A stretch of 64,000 nt of DNA from Chloroflexota bacterium (GCA_021825925.1 JAKAFP010000002.1:186001-250000); one strand, 5' to 3'; counted from the first letter of the stretch, positions 43,102 through 51,331 are shown. The notes: a model not told the origin generated them from the letters alone. Translations and numbers: made by a program.

Positions 43102-43716
43102 TTATTTTCGAGCAATCCTGCGGAAAAGCACATAAACCCCCAGGACCGCCAGAATCAGAACGACCAGGGTTACACCACTGATCAAACTCAGCTTGAAGTC
43201 GTCCTGATCAATCGAGGCAGGGTTCTTCGGCAGATCGGTAGGAAGCGGCTTCATTACTGTGGTTGGTACGACCGTCTCGGCTGTTACCGGCGTTTCGACC
43301 GGCGAAGCCGCCGTGGCAGTCGCGGTCGGCACATCGTAATGGGTGTAATTCCCCACGCGGATATTCTCAACCACCAAATCGCTGACAGACCCGTTTTTGC
43401 GGTGGACGCTCACCTTCAACCGGTAGGTTCCATCCGTGATGGTGGTCTTATCCCACAACGCCAGCGTGGCATCATGTACGGTCTGGTCCAGCTTTGCGAT
43501 CTGAAACCAATTGGAAGCCGTTTCATCACTGAAGGCATAAGAGACTTCAGCGTAATCAAAACCATCATCCGGCACAGATCCCTTGATCTCCACCGTTCCG
43601 GCAACAATCTGTCCGTCTGTAGGTTGTAACACATAGAGCCCGGGCGTGACTTGATTCACGGACGGGAAAACCATCATTACAGGCAGGAACAGTCTAAGAA
43701 GAAGTATCTTGAGCAT
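43102..43716 (-). CDS. Membrane-anchored extracytoplasmic protein, unknown function
   Basis: A 204-residue protein from ATG 43716, preceded in frame by a GTG at 43737. It has a signal-like hydrophobic N-terminus (LLLRLFLPVMMVFPSV), an immunoglobulin-like beta domain (about 28-125) starting LQPTDGQIVAGTVEIKGSVPDDG and including ITDGTYRLKVSVHRKNGSV, a Thr/Pro/Val linker (about 130-165) and a C-terminal membrane helix (about 177-198) with a short basic tail. This layout suits a surface domain tethered to the membrane. I do not recognise a family name. It lies upstream of pth on the same strand, 77 bp away. Confidence 0.65.
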   Translation of the reverse strand: MLKILLLRLFLPVMMVFPSVNQVTPGLYVLQPTDGQIVAGTVEIKGSVPDDGFDYAEVSYAFSDETASNWFQIAKLDQTVHDATLALWDKTTITDGTYRLKVSVHRKNGSVSDLVVENIRVGNYTHYDVPTATATAASPVETPVTAETVVPTTVMKPLPTDLPKNPASIDQDDFKLSLISGVTLVVLILAVLGVYVLFRRIARK

Positions 43717-43840
43717 GGCAACCGTTAAGTTTAACACACGCTGCTAAAAGATACAAATTTCTTTTTAGATGACAAGAACTGTCTGAGGACGATCCTTTTG
43801 CAGTGCGTATTATATGAGTTACATTAGATTCCCTTGACAC

Positions 43841-43880
43841 TTGACAACAAGAATTTTTCACTATGATATAATGAATTTAA
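43841..43880 (+). promoter_or_regulatory. Extended -10 promoter predicted to give a near-leaderless transcript
   Basis: TGA-TATAAT (43864-43872) is a perfect extended -10, and TTGACA (43841-43846) a perfect -35 hexamer with a long spacer of 20. The expected start is 43879, one base before the ATG at 43880. No ribosome site precedes the ATG. Confidence 0.6.
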
Positions 43881-44323
43881 TGGATAATGAAAGTACTCCC
43901 CTTTTGGAAGTTCCCCAGGATGGCCAGGAAGTAGAAACTACTTCCCCGTCTTCCTCAAAAGTGTGGATTGTCATCCTGCTGGCCGCTGTCATCATCGGTT
44001 TGATCGTCACGGCCATTTTCTTCCTTTCAAAAGCTGATCTCAACACAACTTCACGCATCCGCGACATTTTTATCATCTTCATGGCTTTCGAATCCATTGT
44101 CATTGGTGTGGCACTGGTCGTTCTGGTGATTCAAATTTCAACCCTGATCAACCTGCTGCAGAACGAAGTCAAACCCATCCTCAAATCTACAAAAGAAACG
44201 GTGGATACGCTTAAAGGCACCACCGAGTTCCTCAGTTCAAATCTGGTTGAGCCGGTGATCAAGTTGAATGGCTATCTCGCCGGCATGAAACAACTGTTTG
44301 ACCTGTTCAAATTCAAGCGATAA
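43880..44323 (+). CDS. Small two-helix membrane protein, unknown function
   Basis: A 147-residue protein with an acidic N-terminus, membrane helices at about 28-50 and 64-88, and an amphipathic C-terminal helical region (about 95-135: NEVKPILKSTKETVDTLKGT) resembling the coiled segments of DUF948-type proteins. The start is ATG 43880; the ATG at 43871 overlaps the -10 box and the TTG at 43841 lies in the -35. It is followed 34 bp later by a YtxH-type gene in the same direction, a pairing common for membrane-linked stress proteins. The function is not known. Confidence 0.7.
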   Translation: MDNESTPLLEVPQDGQEVETTSPSSSKVWIVILLAAVIIGLIVTAIFFLSKADLNTTSRIRDIFIIFMAFESIVIGVALVVLVIQISTLINLLQNEVKPILKSTKETVDTLKGTTEFLSSNLVEPVIKLNGYLAGMKQLFDLFKFKR

Positions 44324-44357
44324 TCACGCAAGCCCTATCTGTTAAAAGGAGAATACT

Positions 44358-44690
44358 ATGGCTGAAAAAGATAATTTTGGCTCTTTCCTGATCGGTTTTT
44401 TGGTTGGCGGACTCGCCGGCGCTGTGGTTGCCCTGCTTTATGCTCCTGCTTCCGGTGATGAAACCCGCACCGTCATCAAGGACAAAGCCATCGAATTAAA
44501 AGACAAAACTGTCGAAACACTTGACGAGACCTACAAGAAAGCCAGTGTCGCAGCAAATGATGCCGTCGGCAAAGCTCAGGAATTGATCAAACAAGCTCAG
44601 GCTAAAGAACAAGAACTTGCCCACCGTGGACAGGTTGTTCTCGAAGCAGTCAAAGAAACCGCAAAACCCAAGAAAGCGGCTGCCGAGTAA
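44358..44690 (+). CDS. YtxH-domain protein
   Basis: A 110-residue protein beginning with a hydrophobic Gly-rich segment (FGSFLIGFLVGGLAGAVVALLYAPASGDETR), the YtxH signature, followed by a long Lys/Ala/Glu-rich amphipathic helix. AAGGAG precedes ATG 44358 by 7 nt. YtxH proteins are often general-stress proteins; no promoter evidence supports that here. It forms a two-gene unit with the upstream small membrane protein, and the second dispersed palindrome lies just after it. Confidence 0.82.
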   Translation: MAEKDNFGSFLIGFLVGGLAGAVVALLYAPASGDETRTVIKDKAIELKDKTVETLDETYKKASVAANDAVGKAQELIKQAQAKEQELAHRGQVVLEAVKETAKPKKAAAE

Positions 44691-44734
44691 TTTAGGTCAG
44701 TTTTCGAATAAAACGAACAATTTGGAAGAAAATC

Positions 44735-44767
44735 AACCTTGACAAGGCTTAAAGCCTTGTCAAGTTT
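44735..44767. repeat. Dispersed palindrome, copy 2 (13-bp perfect inner arms)
   Basis: CTTGACAAGGCTT (44738-44750) and AAGCCTTGTCAAG (44752-44764) pair perfectly around one A; one outer position is mismatched before two more pairs. It lies between convergent ytxH-type and nnr genes and is followed on the plus strand by a T-rich stretch, so it probably terminates transcription. Same family as copies at 36673 and 49116, with a T-to-C/A-to-G compensated change in the inner arms. Confidence 0.88.
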
Positions 44768-44829
44768 TGTTTTTAATGGATTGTTTTGTAGTTGAAAATC
44801 TCAATTAGGTAAGGATATTCTCAATAATT

Positions 44830-46425
44830 TTATTTCAACTCAGCCATCGCCGCGTATATGGCATTGATCAGGTCACCAGCCAGCAGACTGGATGTCGTGC
44901 CCTGGCTTCTCACCACCACTTCAGCAGCACGGGCATGCAGCCAGACCCCGGTGATTGCCGCATCATAGGGTTCGACGCCCTGCGTCATCAACCCGGCAAT
45001 CATCCCTGCCAGCACGTCGCCGCTGCCGGCTTTCGCCAATGCGGAATTGGCAAACGGTAGCACTGCCGTTTTTCCATCCGGGGAGGCCACCACAGTGAGT
45101 GCTCCCTTCAACACCACCACCTGTCCCCATTTTTGGGCAAAACGGCGGGCAACTTCCAACCGGTCCTTTTGGATCTCGTCAATGGGTAACCCCGTTAGCG
45201 CAGACATTTCACCCGGATGCGGCGTCAGCACTGCTTCTGCAGGCAGCTTTTCGTACCACAAGTCAATTTCTGATAACAGGCGTAGGGCATCCGCATCAAT
45301 GACCATGGGCGGAAGTTCCTCTGCATCCCTGGTGGTGGCTTTAACCATCCCCGGCACAAAGCCGGCGCCTGACGATTTGTTTTTACCATTCAGCCCAAAG
45401 AGCAGCCGCTTGATGAAACGCTGGGTGGTCTCTTCCCGTCCAATGCCGGGACCGATCAACAGGCATTCGATGTCTTTTAATTTGGGTGTTAATATAGTCG
45501 CTGCGTTTTCAGCGATCACGCCGTCTTCATCTTCAAGTATGGTGAAGATGCTCTCCAGGTTATTGGCCACCACTGCTCCATAGACGCGTTCAGGGATGGC
45601 GCATTCCACCAGACCTGCACCTGTCCGATAGGCGCTTTTGGCCGCCAACATCGGCGCGCCTGGATAATTGACACCTCCACCGCACACCAGCAGATGCCCA
45701 AACGAGCCCTTGTGGCTTTTGTTATCCCGTTTAGGCAGCATAGGTTTGACCATCCCGGCATCAATTACTGATTCGCCTGTCTCGAACGCTTTAAGCGTTT
45801 TCGCCGGGATGCCCAGGTCAACCGTCACGATCTCACCGCAGAACTCATACGCCGGGAATTTCAACATGCCTTCCTTGACCGCCTCCATGCTGACGGTCAG
45901 GTCAGCGTGCAGGGTTTCAGGGCAGACTTCGCCAGTAACGCAGTCCACCCCGGAGGGGCTATCCACGGCCACGATGATCTTGCCCTGGCTCAATTTGGAA
46001 AACTTCTTCATGAAATCGCTAAAAGGTTCGCTCATGGGCATCTTGAAACCCGTGCCCATCACGCCGTCCAGCACCAGTTGGGTATGCGAGAGTTCCTCTT
46101 CAAAGCGTTCTCGCTCCACCACCCTGCCGCCGTTGGCATGAAGTTCAATGATCAGTGTCTGCCACTGCGGATCTTCTTTGAGCATGAAAGCGGAACAGGT
46201 CCAGCCCAGTTTTTGCAGCGCGGTCAAGGCGATGATCGTATCCCCGCCGTTGTTACCGCCGCCCACCAGTCCCATCACTCGCGTGATGCCTTTTTCGAAG
46301 TAACGCTCATGGACAACACGAGCCAGGTTCTGGCCGGCTTTGAGCATCATCTTTTCGTAGCTGTATCCGCCCTCGTTCGCCGCGGATTCAAGTGCTTTCA
46401 TTTTTTCAACGCTGATCAGTTTCAT
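44830..46425 (-). CDS. nnr: Bifunctional NAD(P)H-hydrate epimerase / dehydratase
   Basis: Repairs hydrated NADH and NADPH. The 531 residues contain the YjeF N-terminal epimerase (about 1-210: GLVGGGNNGGDTIIAL, LVLDGVMGTGF, VAVDSPSGVDC) and the C-terminal ADP/ATP-dependent dehydratase, a ribokinase-like domain (about 225-531: LVCGGGVNYPGAPMLAA, VIDADAL, LTPHPGEMSALTG, LAKAGSGDVLAGMIAG). Both halves are complete. It is divergent from the spermidine-synthase-like gene, with a repeat-bearing 242-bp gap between them. Confidence 0.95.
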   Translation of the reverse strand: MKLISVEKMKALESAANEGGYSYEKMMLKAGQNLARVVHERYFEKGITRVMGLVGGGNNGGDTIIALTALQKLGWTCSAFMLKEDPQWQTLIIELHANGGRVVERERFEEELSHTQLVLDGVMGTGFKMPMSEPFSDFMKKFSKLSQGKIIVAVDSPSGVDCVTGEVCPETLHADLTVSMEAVKEGMLKFPAYEFCGEIVTVDLGIPAKTLKAFETGESVIDAGMVKPMLPKRDNKSHKGSFGHLLVCGGGVNYPGAPMLAAKSAYRTGAGLVECAIPERVYGAVVANNLESIFTILEDEDGVIAENAATILTPKLKDIECLLIGPGIGREETTQRFIKRLLFGLNGKNKSSGAGFVPGMVKATTRDAEELPPMVIDADALRLLSEIDLWYEKLPAEAVLTPHPGEMSALTGLPIDEIQKDRLEVARRFAQKWGQVVVLKGALTVVASPDGKTAVLPFANSALAKAGSGDVLAGMIAGLMTQGVEPYDAAITGVWLHARAAEVVVRSQGTTSSLLAGDLINAIYAAMAELK

Positions 46426-46493
46426 GAGTTGCCTCCGTGTTCCACTTGATTATACAGAGGATTACCTATATTTGGGTGTGAACGTGCGATTTT

Positions 46494-46593
46494 CACCTCT
46501 CACCACTATGTTACCTATTGGTGTACGGACGGCCTGCACCTCTCACCACTATTTTTCTTGTTATTGTACGGGCGACCTGCAGGTCGCCCGTAC
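46494..46593. repeat. Two 43-bp tandem units followed by a 28-bp perfect palindrome
   Basis: Units at 46494-46536 and 46537-46579 share an identical first 16 bases (CACCTCTCACCACTAT) and 35 of 43 positions overall. The second unit runs into a perfect 28-bp palindrome (46566-46593, centre CCTGCAGG, arms GTACGGGCGA/TCGCCCGTAC). It lies in the divergent region between nnr and the spermidine-synthase-like gene. The structure suggests a mobile or expanding repeat rather than a regulatory site. Confidence 0.8.
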
Positions 46594-46655
46594 CAAAAAT
46601 AAATTGATTAGACCCCACATTCAGAGGGGGATGTACCCCACAAAACTGATTACGG

Positions 46656-46668
46656 TATAATTGCTTAA
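46656..46668 (+). promoter_or_regulatory. TATAAT box positioned for a leaderless transcript
   Basis: TATAAT at 46656-46661 is exactly 6 nt before ATG 46668, so +1 would be the A of the start codon. The -35 region (around 46633) shows no good hexamer and there is no Shine-Dalgarno. The geometry is identical to that before the response regulator at 24568. Confidence 0.45.
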
Positions 46669-48221
46669 TGCGTAAATTTCTGTACGTGATCGTGTTCATT
46701 TCCGGCCTGGTGTCACTGGCCGTCGAATTTGCGGCCTCGCGTCTGTTGGGCAACTACTTCGGCACCAGCAACCTGGTGTGGGCTTCCATCGTCGGATTGA
46801 TCCTGATCTACCTGACGGCCGGCTACTTCATCGGCGGGGCCTGGGCGGATAAATCTCCCAAGCACGAAACGCTTTATAAAATCCTCTCGTGGGCAGCCCT
46901 GGCGGTCGGCTTGATCCCCCTTGCATCCCGGCCCATCTTGAGATTGGCCAGCAACGCATTTGACCAGCTTCAGCTTGGCGCCCTGATCGGCTCGTTTGTG
47001 GTGGTCATGGTGCTTTTTGTCATTCCAGTCACCTTGATCGGCACAGCCTCGCCTTTTGCCATCCGGCTCGCGATCACCGACACCGCGCAGGCCGGCAAGG
47101 TCTCAGGCCGCATTTATGCCATCTCAACCCTGGGTTCATTTTTAGGTACTTTCGTTCCGACCTTGCTGCTCATCCCCACCATCGGCACCTACCGCACCTT
47201 TCTGGTGCTTTCTGCGCTGCTGATGCTCTTTTCATTCGTGGGTTTCATCATTACCAGCGGCTGGCGCAAGCTGCTCCCCTACTTGTGGATGCCTCTGGTC
47301 ATCATTGCGCTCTTCATCTGGGGCGTTCCTGGAGCCGATAAAAATACAAAGGGTTTGGTTTACGAAACCGAATCCAGTTACAACTACATCCAGGTGCTCG
47401 AAGAAGACGATCTCTATATGCTGCGCCTTAACGAAGGTCAGGGGGTGCATTCAGTCTATAAAGCAGACCAGCTTTACTTCAACGGACCATGGGAGCAGGT
47501 TGTCGCCGCTCCCTTTTTTAATTCCGCACCCGTGGCACCCGATAAGATCACCGACATCGCCATCATCGGTCTGGCCGCTGGCACCACCGCCCGTGACGCG
47601 GCTGCGGTCTTTCCCAACGCAGTCATTGACGGCATTGAGATTGATCCCAAGATCGTGGAAGTCGGACGCAAGTACTTCGACATGAATGAACCGAACCTTA
47701 ATGTCATCGTACAGGATGGACGATGGGCGATCAAGAACAGCACCAAGAAATACGACATCATTAGCGTGGATGCCTACCGCCCGCCCTACATCCCCTGGCA
47801 CATGACAACTCAGGAGTTCTTTCAGATCCTCAAGGATCATTTGAAAGAGGATGGTGTGATGGTGATCAATATTGGCCGCGGCGTGGATGACCGCCGCCTG
47901 ATTGATTCGCTTTACGCCACTATCCACACGGTGTTCCCCACCCTGTATGTCACCGACCTCTCGGGTTCCTTCAACTCCATTCTTTTTGCCACCAACAGCG
48001 AGACCAGTTTGCAAAACTTACTGGATAACTACATCGCCTTAAACAAGGATCCACAAGCGAACCAGTTCATTTTAGGGGTCATAGCCACCACCTACGCCGG
48101 CTTGAAGGATACGCCCGACACAGGCATGGTCTTTACCGATGACCTCGCCCCTATCGAAGGCATTACCAATGCATTGATCATGCAATTCATTTTTTCCGGA
48201 GAAGTGGAGACGCTTCAATGA
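46668..48221 (+). CDS. Membrane protein with spermidine-synthase-like C-terminal domain
   Basis: A 517-residue fused protein. The N-terminal part (about 1-225) has about six or seven membrane helices of the kind found in bacterial fused MFS/spermidine synthase proteins (FAASRLLGNYFG, RIYAISTLGSFLGTFVPTLLLIP). The C-terminal part (about 235-500) is a class I methyltransferase-like fold with AIIGLAAGTTARDAAAVFPNAVIDGIEIDPKIVEVG and ISVDAYRPPYIPWHMTTQEFF, matching the aminopropyltransferase family. The usual substrate-binding acidic residues are only partly recognisable, so polyamine synthesis is not assured. It overlaps the DUF1461 gene by 4 bp. Confidence 0.8.
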   Translation: MRKFLYVIVFISGLVSLAVEFAASRLLGNYFGTSNLVWASIVGLILIYLTAGYFIGGAWADKSPKHETLYKILSWAALAVGLIPLASRPILRLASNAFDQLQLGALIGSFVVVMVLFVIPVTLIGTASPFAIRLAITDTAQAGKVSGRIYAISTLGSFLGTFVPTLLLIPTIGTYRTFLVLSALLMLFSFVGFIITSGWRKLLPYLWMPLVIIALFIWGVPGADKNTKGLVYETESSYNYIQVLEEDDLYMLRLNEGQGVHSVYKADQLYFNGPWEQVVAAPFFNSAPVAPDKITDIAIIGLAAGTTARDAAAVFPNAVIDGIEIDPKIVEVGRKYFDMNEPNLNVIVQDGRWAIKNSTKKYDIISVDAYRPPYIPWHMTTQEFFQILKDHLKEDGVMVINIGRGVDDRRLIDSLYATIHTVFPTLYVTDLSGSFNSILFATNSETSLQNLLDNYIALNKDPQANQFILGVIATTYAGLKDTPDTGMVFTDDLAPIEGITNALIMQFIFSGEVETLQ

Positions 48222-48886
48222 AGACAAATATCCGTATTTTTTCAATTCTGATCGCCATCATTGTGCCCTTGTTTTTGATGATGACATCCATCCGCATTTT
48301 GCTCAATCCGTTTTTCCTGGATTACGAGTACAACCTGCCAAATTTCCCTGCCGATGAATTCGGTTTCACCAAAGCGGATCGCCTGCACTGGGGCAAATTA
48401 TCGCTGGTTTACTTGACCAACAGCGCCGGCCCTGAATTCCTCGCAGACCTCAAATTTGAAGATGGCCAGCCCATCTACAATGAACGTGAACTCAGCCACA
48501 TGCTGGATGTTAAAAACCTGGTTCAGCTCATGATCAAGATCCTGCTACCCATGGCTGCCTTTTTGGTGCTGGCCTGGATCTTCGCCTGGCGACAGGGATG
48601 GAAATCCGAGTTTTGGAAGTCTGTCTCGCTGGGAGGCTGGCTGACGCTGGGCATGATCGGTTTGATCCTGATCGGAACGGTGATCAATTTTGACGCTCTT
48701 TTCACCGGTTTCCACCACCTCTTCTTTACCGGCAGCACCTGGCTATTCTATACGGATGATACCCTGATCCGTCTCTTCCCCGAAAAACTATGGTCCGATG
48801 CCTTCACCTTCATGGGCGTTTTCACCTTGGCAGCCGGTGTCATTTGCACCTTCGTCGGCGCCAGGTTGGCGCATAAAAGTAAGTAA
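48218..48886 (+). CDS. DUF1461 / TIGR01906 integral membrane protein
   Basis: A 222-residue polytopic membrane protein with hydrophobic segments at about 8-27, 106-126, 143-164 and 195-216. The family's signature FDALFTGFHHLFFTGSTWLFYTDDTLIRLFPEKLW-type region is present near 158-192 (key residues F-H-x-x-F-F and D-T-L-I-R-L-F-P). In other bacteria DUF1461 genes often belong to lipoprotein-modification loci (Lit-type), but I cannot tell from this sequence whether it acts on lipoproteins. It overlaps the preceding spermidine-synthase-like gene by 4 bp and ends the unit at a clear terminator. Confidence 0.82.
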   Translation: MKTNIRIFSILIAIIVPLFLMMTSIRILLNPFFLDYEYNLPNFPADEFGFTKADRLHWGKLSLVYLTNSAGPEFLADLKFEDGQPIYNERELSHMLDVKNLVQLMIKILLPMAAFLVLAWIFAWRQGWKSEFWKSVSLGGWLTLGMIGLILIGTVINFDALFTGFHHLFFTGSTWLFYTDDTLIRLFPEKLWSDAFTFMGVFTLAAGVICTFVGARLAHKSK

Positions 48887-48918
48887 TCCCAATCCAAAAC
48901 GATTTGAAGTGTGTTTAT

Positions 48919-48949
48919 AACCGCGGGAGTCTCGGAAACTCCCGCGGTT
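48919..48949 (+). terminator. Terminator after the DUF1461 gene
   Basis: AACCGCGGGAGT (48919-48930) and ACTCCCGCGGTT (48938-48949), a perfect 12-bp GC-rich stem with a 7-nt loop and a T-rich tail. Confidence 0.9.
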
Positions 48950-49115
48950 TATTTAATAAATAATTCAAATTATTGTTTTTCTGCAACCCTTGTTGAAATC
49001 ATCTTTACATGGCTGAAAAAAGTTTTGTCAAGATGATTTAATTCGTATTTTAAATAATCATTGTTTAAAGTTATTAGGACATAAGCAATTTTCAACAAAT
49101 ATGAAAACAGATGCT

Positions 49116-49162
49116 TTAAACCAACCTTGACAAGGTTTAAAACCTTGTCAAGGTTGGTTTAA
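49116..49162. repeat. Dispersed palindrome, copy 3 (23-bp perfect arms)
   Basis: Longest copy: 23-bp arms, perfect, around a central A at 49139. The inner 17 bp of each arm match copy 1. It sits between convergent DUF1461 and gpmA genes. Confidence 0.92.
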
Positions 49163-49182
49163 TAGATGTTCGTCCAATAATA

Positions 49183-49206
49183 ATCGGGAGTCGTTTGACT
49201 CCCGAT
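49183..49206. terminator. Hairpin downstream of gpmA
   Basis: ATCGGGAGTC (49183-49192), loop GTTT, GACTCCCGAT (49197-49206): perfect 10-bp stem, 115 bp past the gpmA stop. It may end gpmA transcription on the minus strand. Confidence 0.6.
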
Positions 49207-49260
49207 CAGTGACTATTTTTTCATATGAAATAGAAACCAAGTTATTTTTGAAATATTATC

Positions 49261-49291
49261 GTTTACGGTTTACGGTTCACTGTTCCCGGTT
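49261..49291. repeat. Heptamer tandem array
   Basis: GTTTACG, GTTTACG, GTTCACT, GTTCCCG, then GTT: four degenerating 7-bp units in the intergenic region just beyond gpmA. A small decaying microsatellite with no visible function. Confidence 0.55.
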
Positions 49292-49321
49292 GATGATTCT
49301 CATTTCTCGACTCTCAAACTT

Positions 49322-50068
49322 CTACTTCGCCTTGCCCTGGTTGGCGACTGCTTCTGCTTTGCGTTTGGCTTCTTCAGGATCGCCCAGGTAATAATGCTTG
49401 ATGGGTTTCAGGTCTTTATCCAGTTCGTAGACCAGTGGCACTCCAGTGGGGATGTTCAATTCAACGATCTCATCTTCGGGGATGTTGTCGAGATACTTCA
49501 CCAAAGCACGCAGACTGTTGCCGTGTGCGGCGATGATGATCTTCTTTCCGGATTTAATGGCGGGAGCCACGGTCTCATGCCAGAAAGGCAAGAAGCGGGC
49601 AACGGTGTCTTTGAGGCACTCGGTCAGTGGAAGCTCATCCTTGGTCAGGTCGGCATAACGGCGGTCCTTGCCCGGAAACCGCTCATCATCCGCAGTCAAA
49701 GCAGGCGGCTGGATGTCATAGCTGCGGCGCCAGATGTGCACCTGTTCGTCGCCGTATTTTTTGGCGGTCTCGGCTTTATTCAAACCCTGCAGCGCACCGT
49801 AATGCCGTTCATTCAAACGCCAAGTCTTGATCACCGGAATCCATAACAAGTCCATTTCTTCCAGTGCCAGTGAAAGGGTGCGGATGGCACGTTTGAGCAC
49901 TGAGGTATAAGCCAGGTCAAACTCGAAGCCTGCTTCTTTCATCAACTTGCCGCCGGCTGACGCCTCGGCCACACCTTTTTCTGACAGATCAACATCTGTC
50001 CATCCGGTAAAGCGATTTTCCTTGTTCCATTCGCTCTCACCATGTCGCAATAAAACGATTTTATACAT
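49322..50068 (-). CDS. gpmA: 2,3-bisphosphoglycerate-dependent phosphoglycerate mutase
   Basis: Interconverts 3- and 2-phosphoglycerate in glycolysis. The start is ATG 50068 ([15 protein letters not shown]), with AAGGAG 5-6 nt upstream; a GTG 6 bp earlier is unlikely. The 248 residues match the cofactor-dependent family: phosphohistidine H9 in [23 protein letters not shown], the catalytic Glu in [11 protein letters not shown], and the second active-site His in [11 protein letters not shown]. The family's usual length is about 230-250. Single-gene unit downstream of an ABC ATPase on the same strand. Confidence 0.96.
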   Translation of the reverse strand: MYKIVLLRHGESEWNKENRFTGWTDVDLSEKGVAEASAGGKLMKEAGFEFDLAYTSVLKRAIRTLSLALEEMDLLWIPVIKTWRLNERHYGALQGLNKAETAKKYGDEQVHIWRRSYDIQPPALTADDERFPGKDRRYADLTKDELPLTECLKDTVARFLPFWHETVAPAIKSGKKIIIAAHGNSLRALVKYLDNIPEDEIVELNIPTGVPLVYELDKDLKPIKHYYLGDPEEAKRKAEAVANQGKAK

Positions 50069-50096
50069 GAGCACTCCTTGTTTACCTTGGCTTAGT

Positions 50097-50128
50097 AATG
50101 TAGCGCAAGAAATCTCTTGCGCTACATT
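50097..50128. terminator. Hairpin between gpmA and the ABC ATPase gene
   Basis: AATGTAGCGCAAGA (50097-50110), loop AATC, TCTTGCGCTACATT (50115-50128): a perfect 14-bp stem. On the minus strand it follows the ABC ATPase gene; its T-run is better on the plus strand, but its position supports termination of the upstream gene. Confidence 0.7.
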
Positions 50129-50151
50129 TTATTCGTAAACTACTAAACCAA

Positions 50152-51267
50152 TTACCTGACAGCTACCGGGTTCTCTGCATCCTCGGTGGGATCAAAGAAG
50201 TGGCAGTTATCCATATTGAAGAGTAATTGGGTTTTATCACCAAAACTGTATTTTGAGCGCGGATCAACACGAGCGACAAATTGGCCGCCGTTGCCGAGCG
50301 CCAGGTAGATCAAGATCTCATTACCCATCAATTCGGTAACTTCGATCTTGGCTTCCACTTTTTCGCCGCTAATGTTGTTCGGAGCATATTCCGGGTTGTG
50401 GATATCATCCGGGCGGATGCCCATGATGACTTCCTTGCCAACCAATTTTGCCAGCGCATCATTTTTGGATTTTGGTACTTTGATCTTTAATTCACCATTG
50501 GTGACATAAAGACTATCGCCTTCTTTGGTCAATTTGACGTTGAAGAAGTTCATTGCAGGGGTGCCAATGAAACCGGCGACAAAAAGATTATTGGGTTTGT
50601 CATAAAGATTCTGGGGGGTGTCAAGCTGCTGCAGCACACCCTTGTTCATGACCGCGATACGGGTGGCCATGGTCATGGCTTCTGTCTGATCATGGGTCAC
50701 GTAAACGAAGGTGGTGCCGAGGTTATGATGCAGCTTGGTGATTTCGGCACGTGTCTGAACGCGCAACTTGGCATCCAGGTTGGAGAGCGGTTCATCCAGA
50801 AGGAACACTTTTGGCTCGCGGACGATTGCACGTCCAAGCGCAACACGTTGTCGTTGTCCACCCGATAATTCACGGGGTTTGCGTTTCAAGAGTGCTTCGA
50901 TGCCCAGAATCTTGGCGGAGTTTTCAACCCGCTTCTGAATCTCGGCTTTTGGCAGACGGCGCAATTTCAAACCGAAGGCCATGTTGTCAAAAACGCTCAT
51001 ATGTGGATAAAGAGCGTAAGACTGGAAAACCATGGCGATATCGCGATCTTTCGGAGCGACATCATTGACTACCCGATCTCCAATCAACACTTTACCGCCG
51101 GTGACCTCTTCAAGTCCTGCCAGACAGCGCAGTGCGGTGGTTTTTCCACAGCCAGAGGGGCCGACCAGCACCAAAAACTCTTTATCCTGAATCTCGATGT
51201 TTAAATCCTGGATCGCTGTGAAATCACCAAACTTTTTGTTGACATGTTCAAATGTTACACTTGCCAT
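50152..51267 (-). CDS. MalK/UgpC-type ABC transporter ATP-binding protein
   Basis: A 371-residue ATPase for a carbohydrate-type importer. The ATPase domain (about 1-235) has Walker A GPSGCGKTT, the Q-loop VFQSYALYPHM, signature LSGGQRQR, Walker B VFLLDEPLSNLDA and switch His in THDQTEA. The C-terminal part (about 240-371) is the regulatory OB-like (TOBE) domain typical of MalK/MsmK/UgpC. GGAGGA lies 7 nt before the ATG. No permease or binding-protein gene is adjacent, so this is a free-standing ATPase that may serve several importers, as MsmK-type proteins do. Confidence 0.9.
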   Translation of the reverse strand: MASVTFEHVNKKFGDFTAIQDLNIEIQDKEFLVLVGPSGCGKTTALRCLAGLEEVTGGKVLIGDRVVNDVAPKDRDIAMVFQSYALYPHMSVFDNMAFGLKLRRLPKAEIQKRVENSAKILGIEALLKRKPRELSGGQRQRVALGRAIVREPKVFLLDEPLSNLDAKLRVQTRAEITKLHHNLGTTFVYVTHDQTEAMTMATRIAVMNKGVLQQLDTPQNLYDKPNNLFVAGFIGTPAMNFFNVKLTKEGDSLYVTNGELKIKVPKSKNDALAKLVGKEVIMGIRPDDIHNPEYAPNNISGEKVEAKIEVTELMGNEILIYLALGNGGQFVARVDPRSKYSFGDKTQLLFNMDNCHFFDPTEDAENPVAVR

Positions 51268-51303
51268 TGTGTTTCCTCCTTCCGGAACGAATATAGTGAC
51301 TCA

Positions 51304-51331
51304 ATTATAGAACAGACTCGTAAAAAAGCAA
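51304..51331 (-). promoter_or_regulatory. Promoter for the ABC ATPase gene
   Basis: On the minus strand TTGCTT (51326-51331) and TATAAT (51304-51309) are separated by 16 nt. The leader would be about 30 nt. Confidence 0.6.

Larger units (their letters stand above)
48887..49321. other. 435-bp intergenic region with terminators, a palindrome and a heptamer repeat
   Basis: Lies between two convergent genes and holds, in order, the terminator at 48919-48949, an AT-rich stretch with no ORF, the third dispersed palindrome (49116-49162), a second hairpin (49183-49206) and a short heptamer tandem array (49261-49291). I see no gene or tRNA in it. Confidence 0.7.

Noticed and set aside
46424..46660. 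Small open frame in the repeat region between nnr and the spermidine-synthase-like gene
   Set aside because: It translates tandem repeats and a palindrome, has no ribosome site and overlaps the nnr start.
36673..49162. Dispersed palindromes as a CRISPR or tandem array
   Set aside because: The copies are 4-8 kb apart, with no regular spacers and no cas genes. They are isolated intergenic elements.
49209..49391. 60-codon frame downstream of the third palindrome
   Set aside because: It starts in AT-rich intergenic DNA, reads through the heptamer repeats and ends antisense to gpmA; no protein features.
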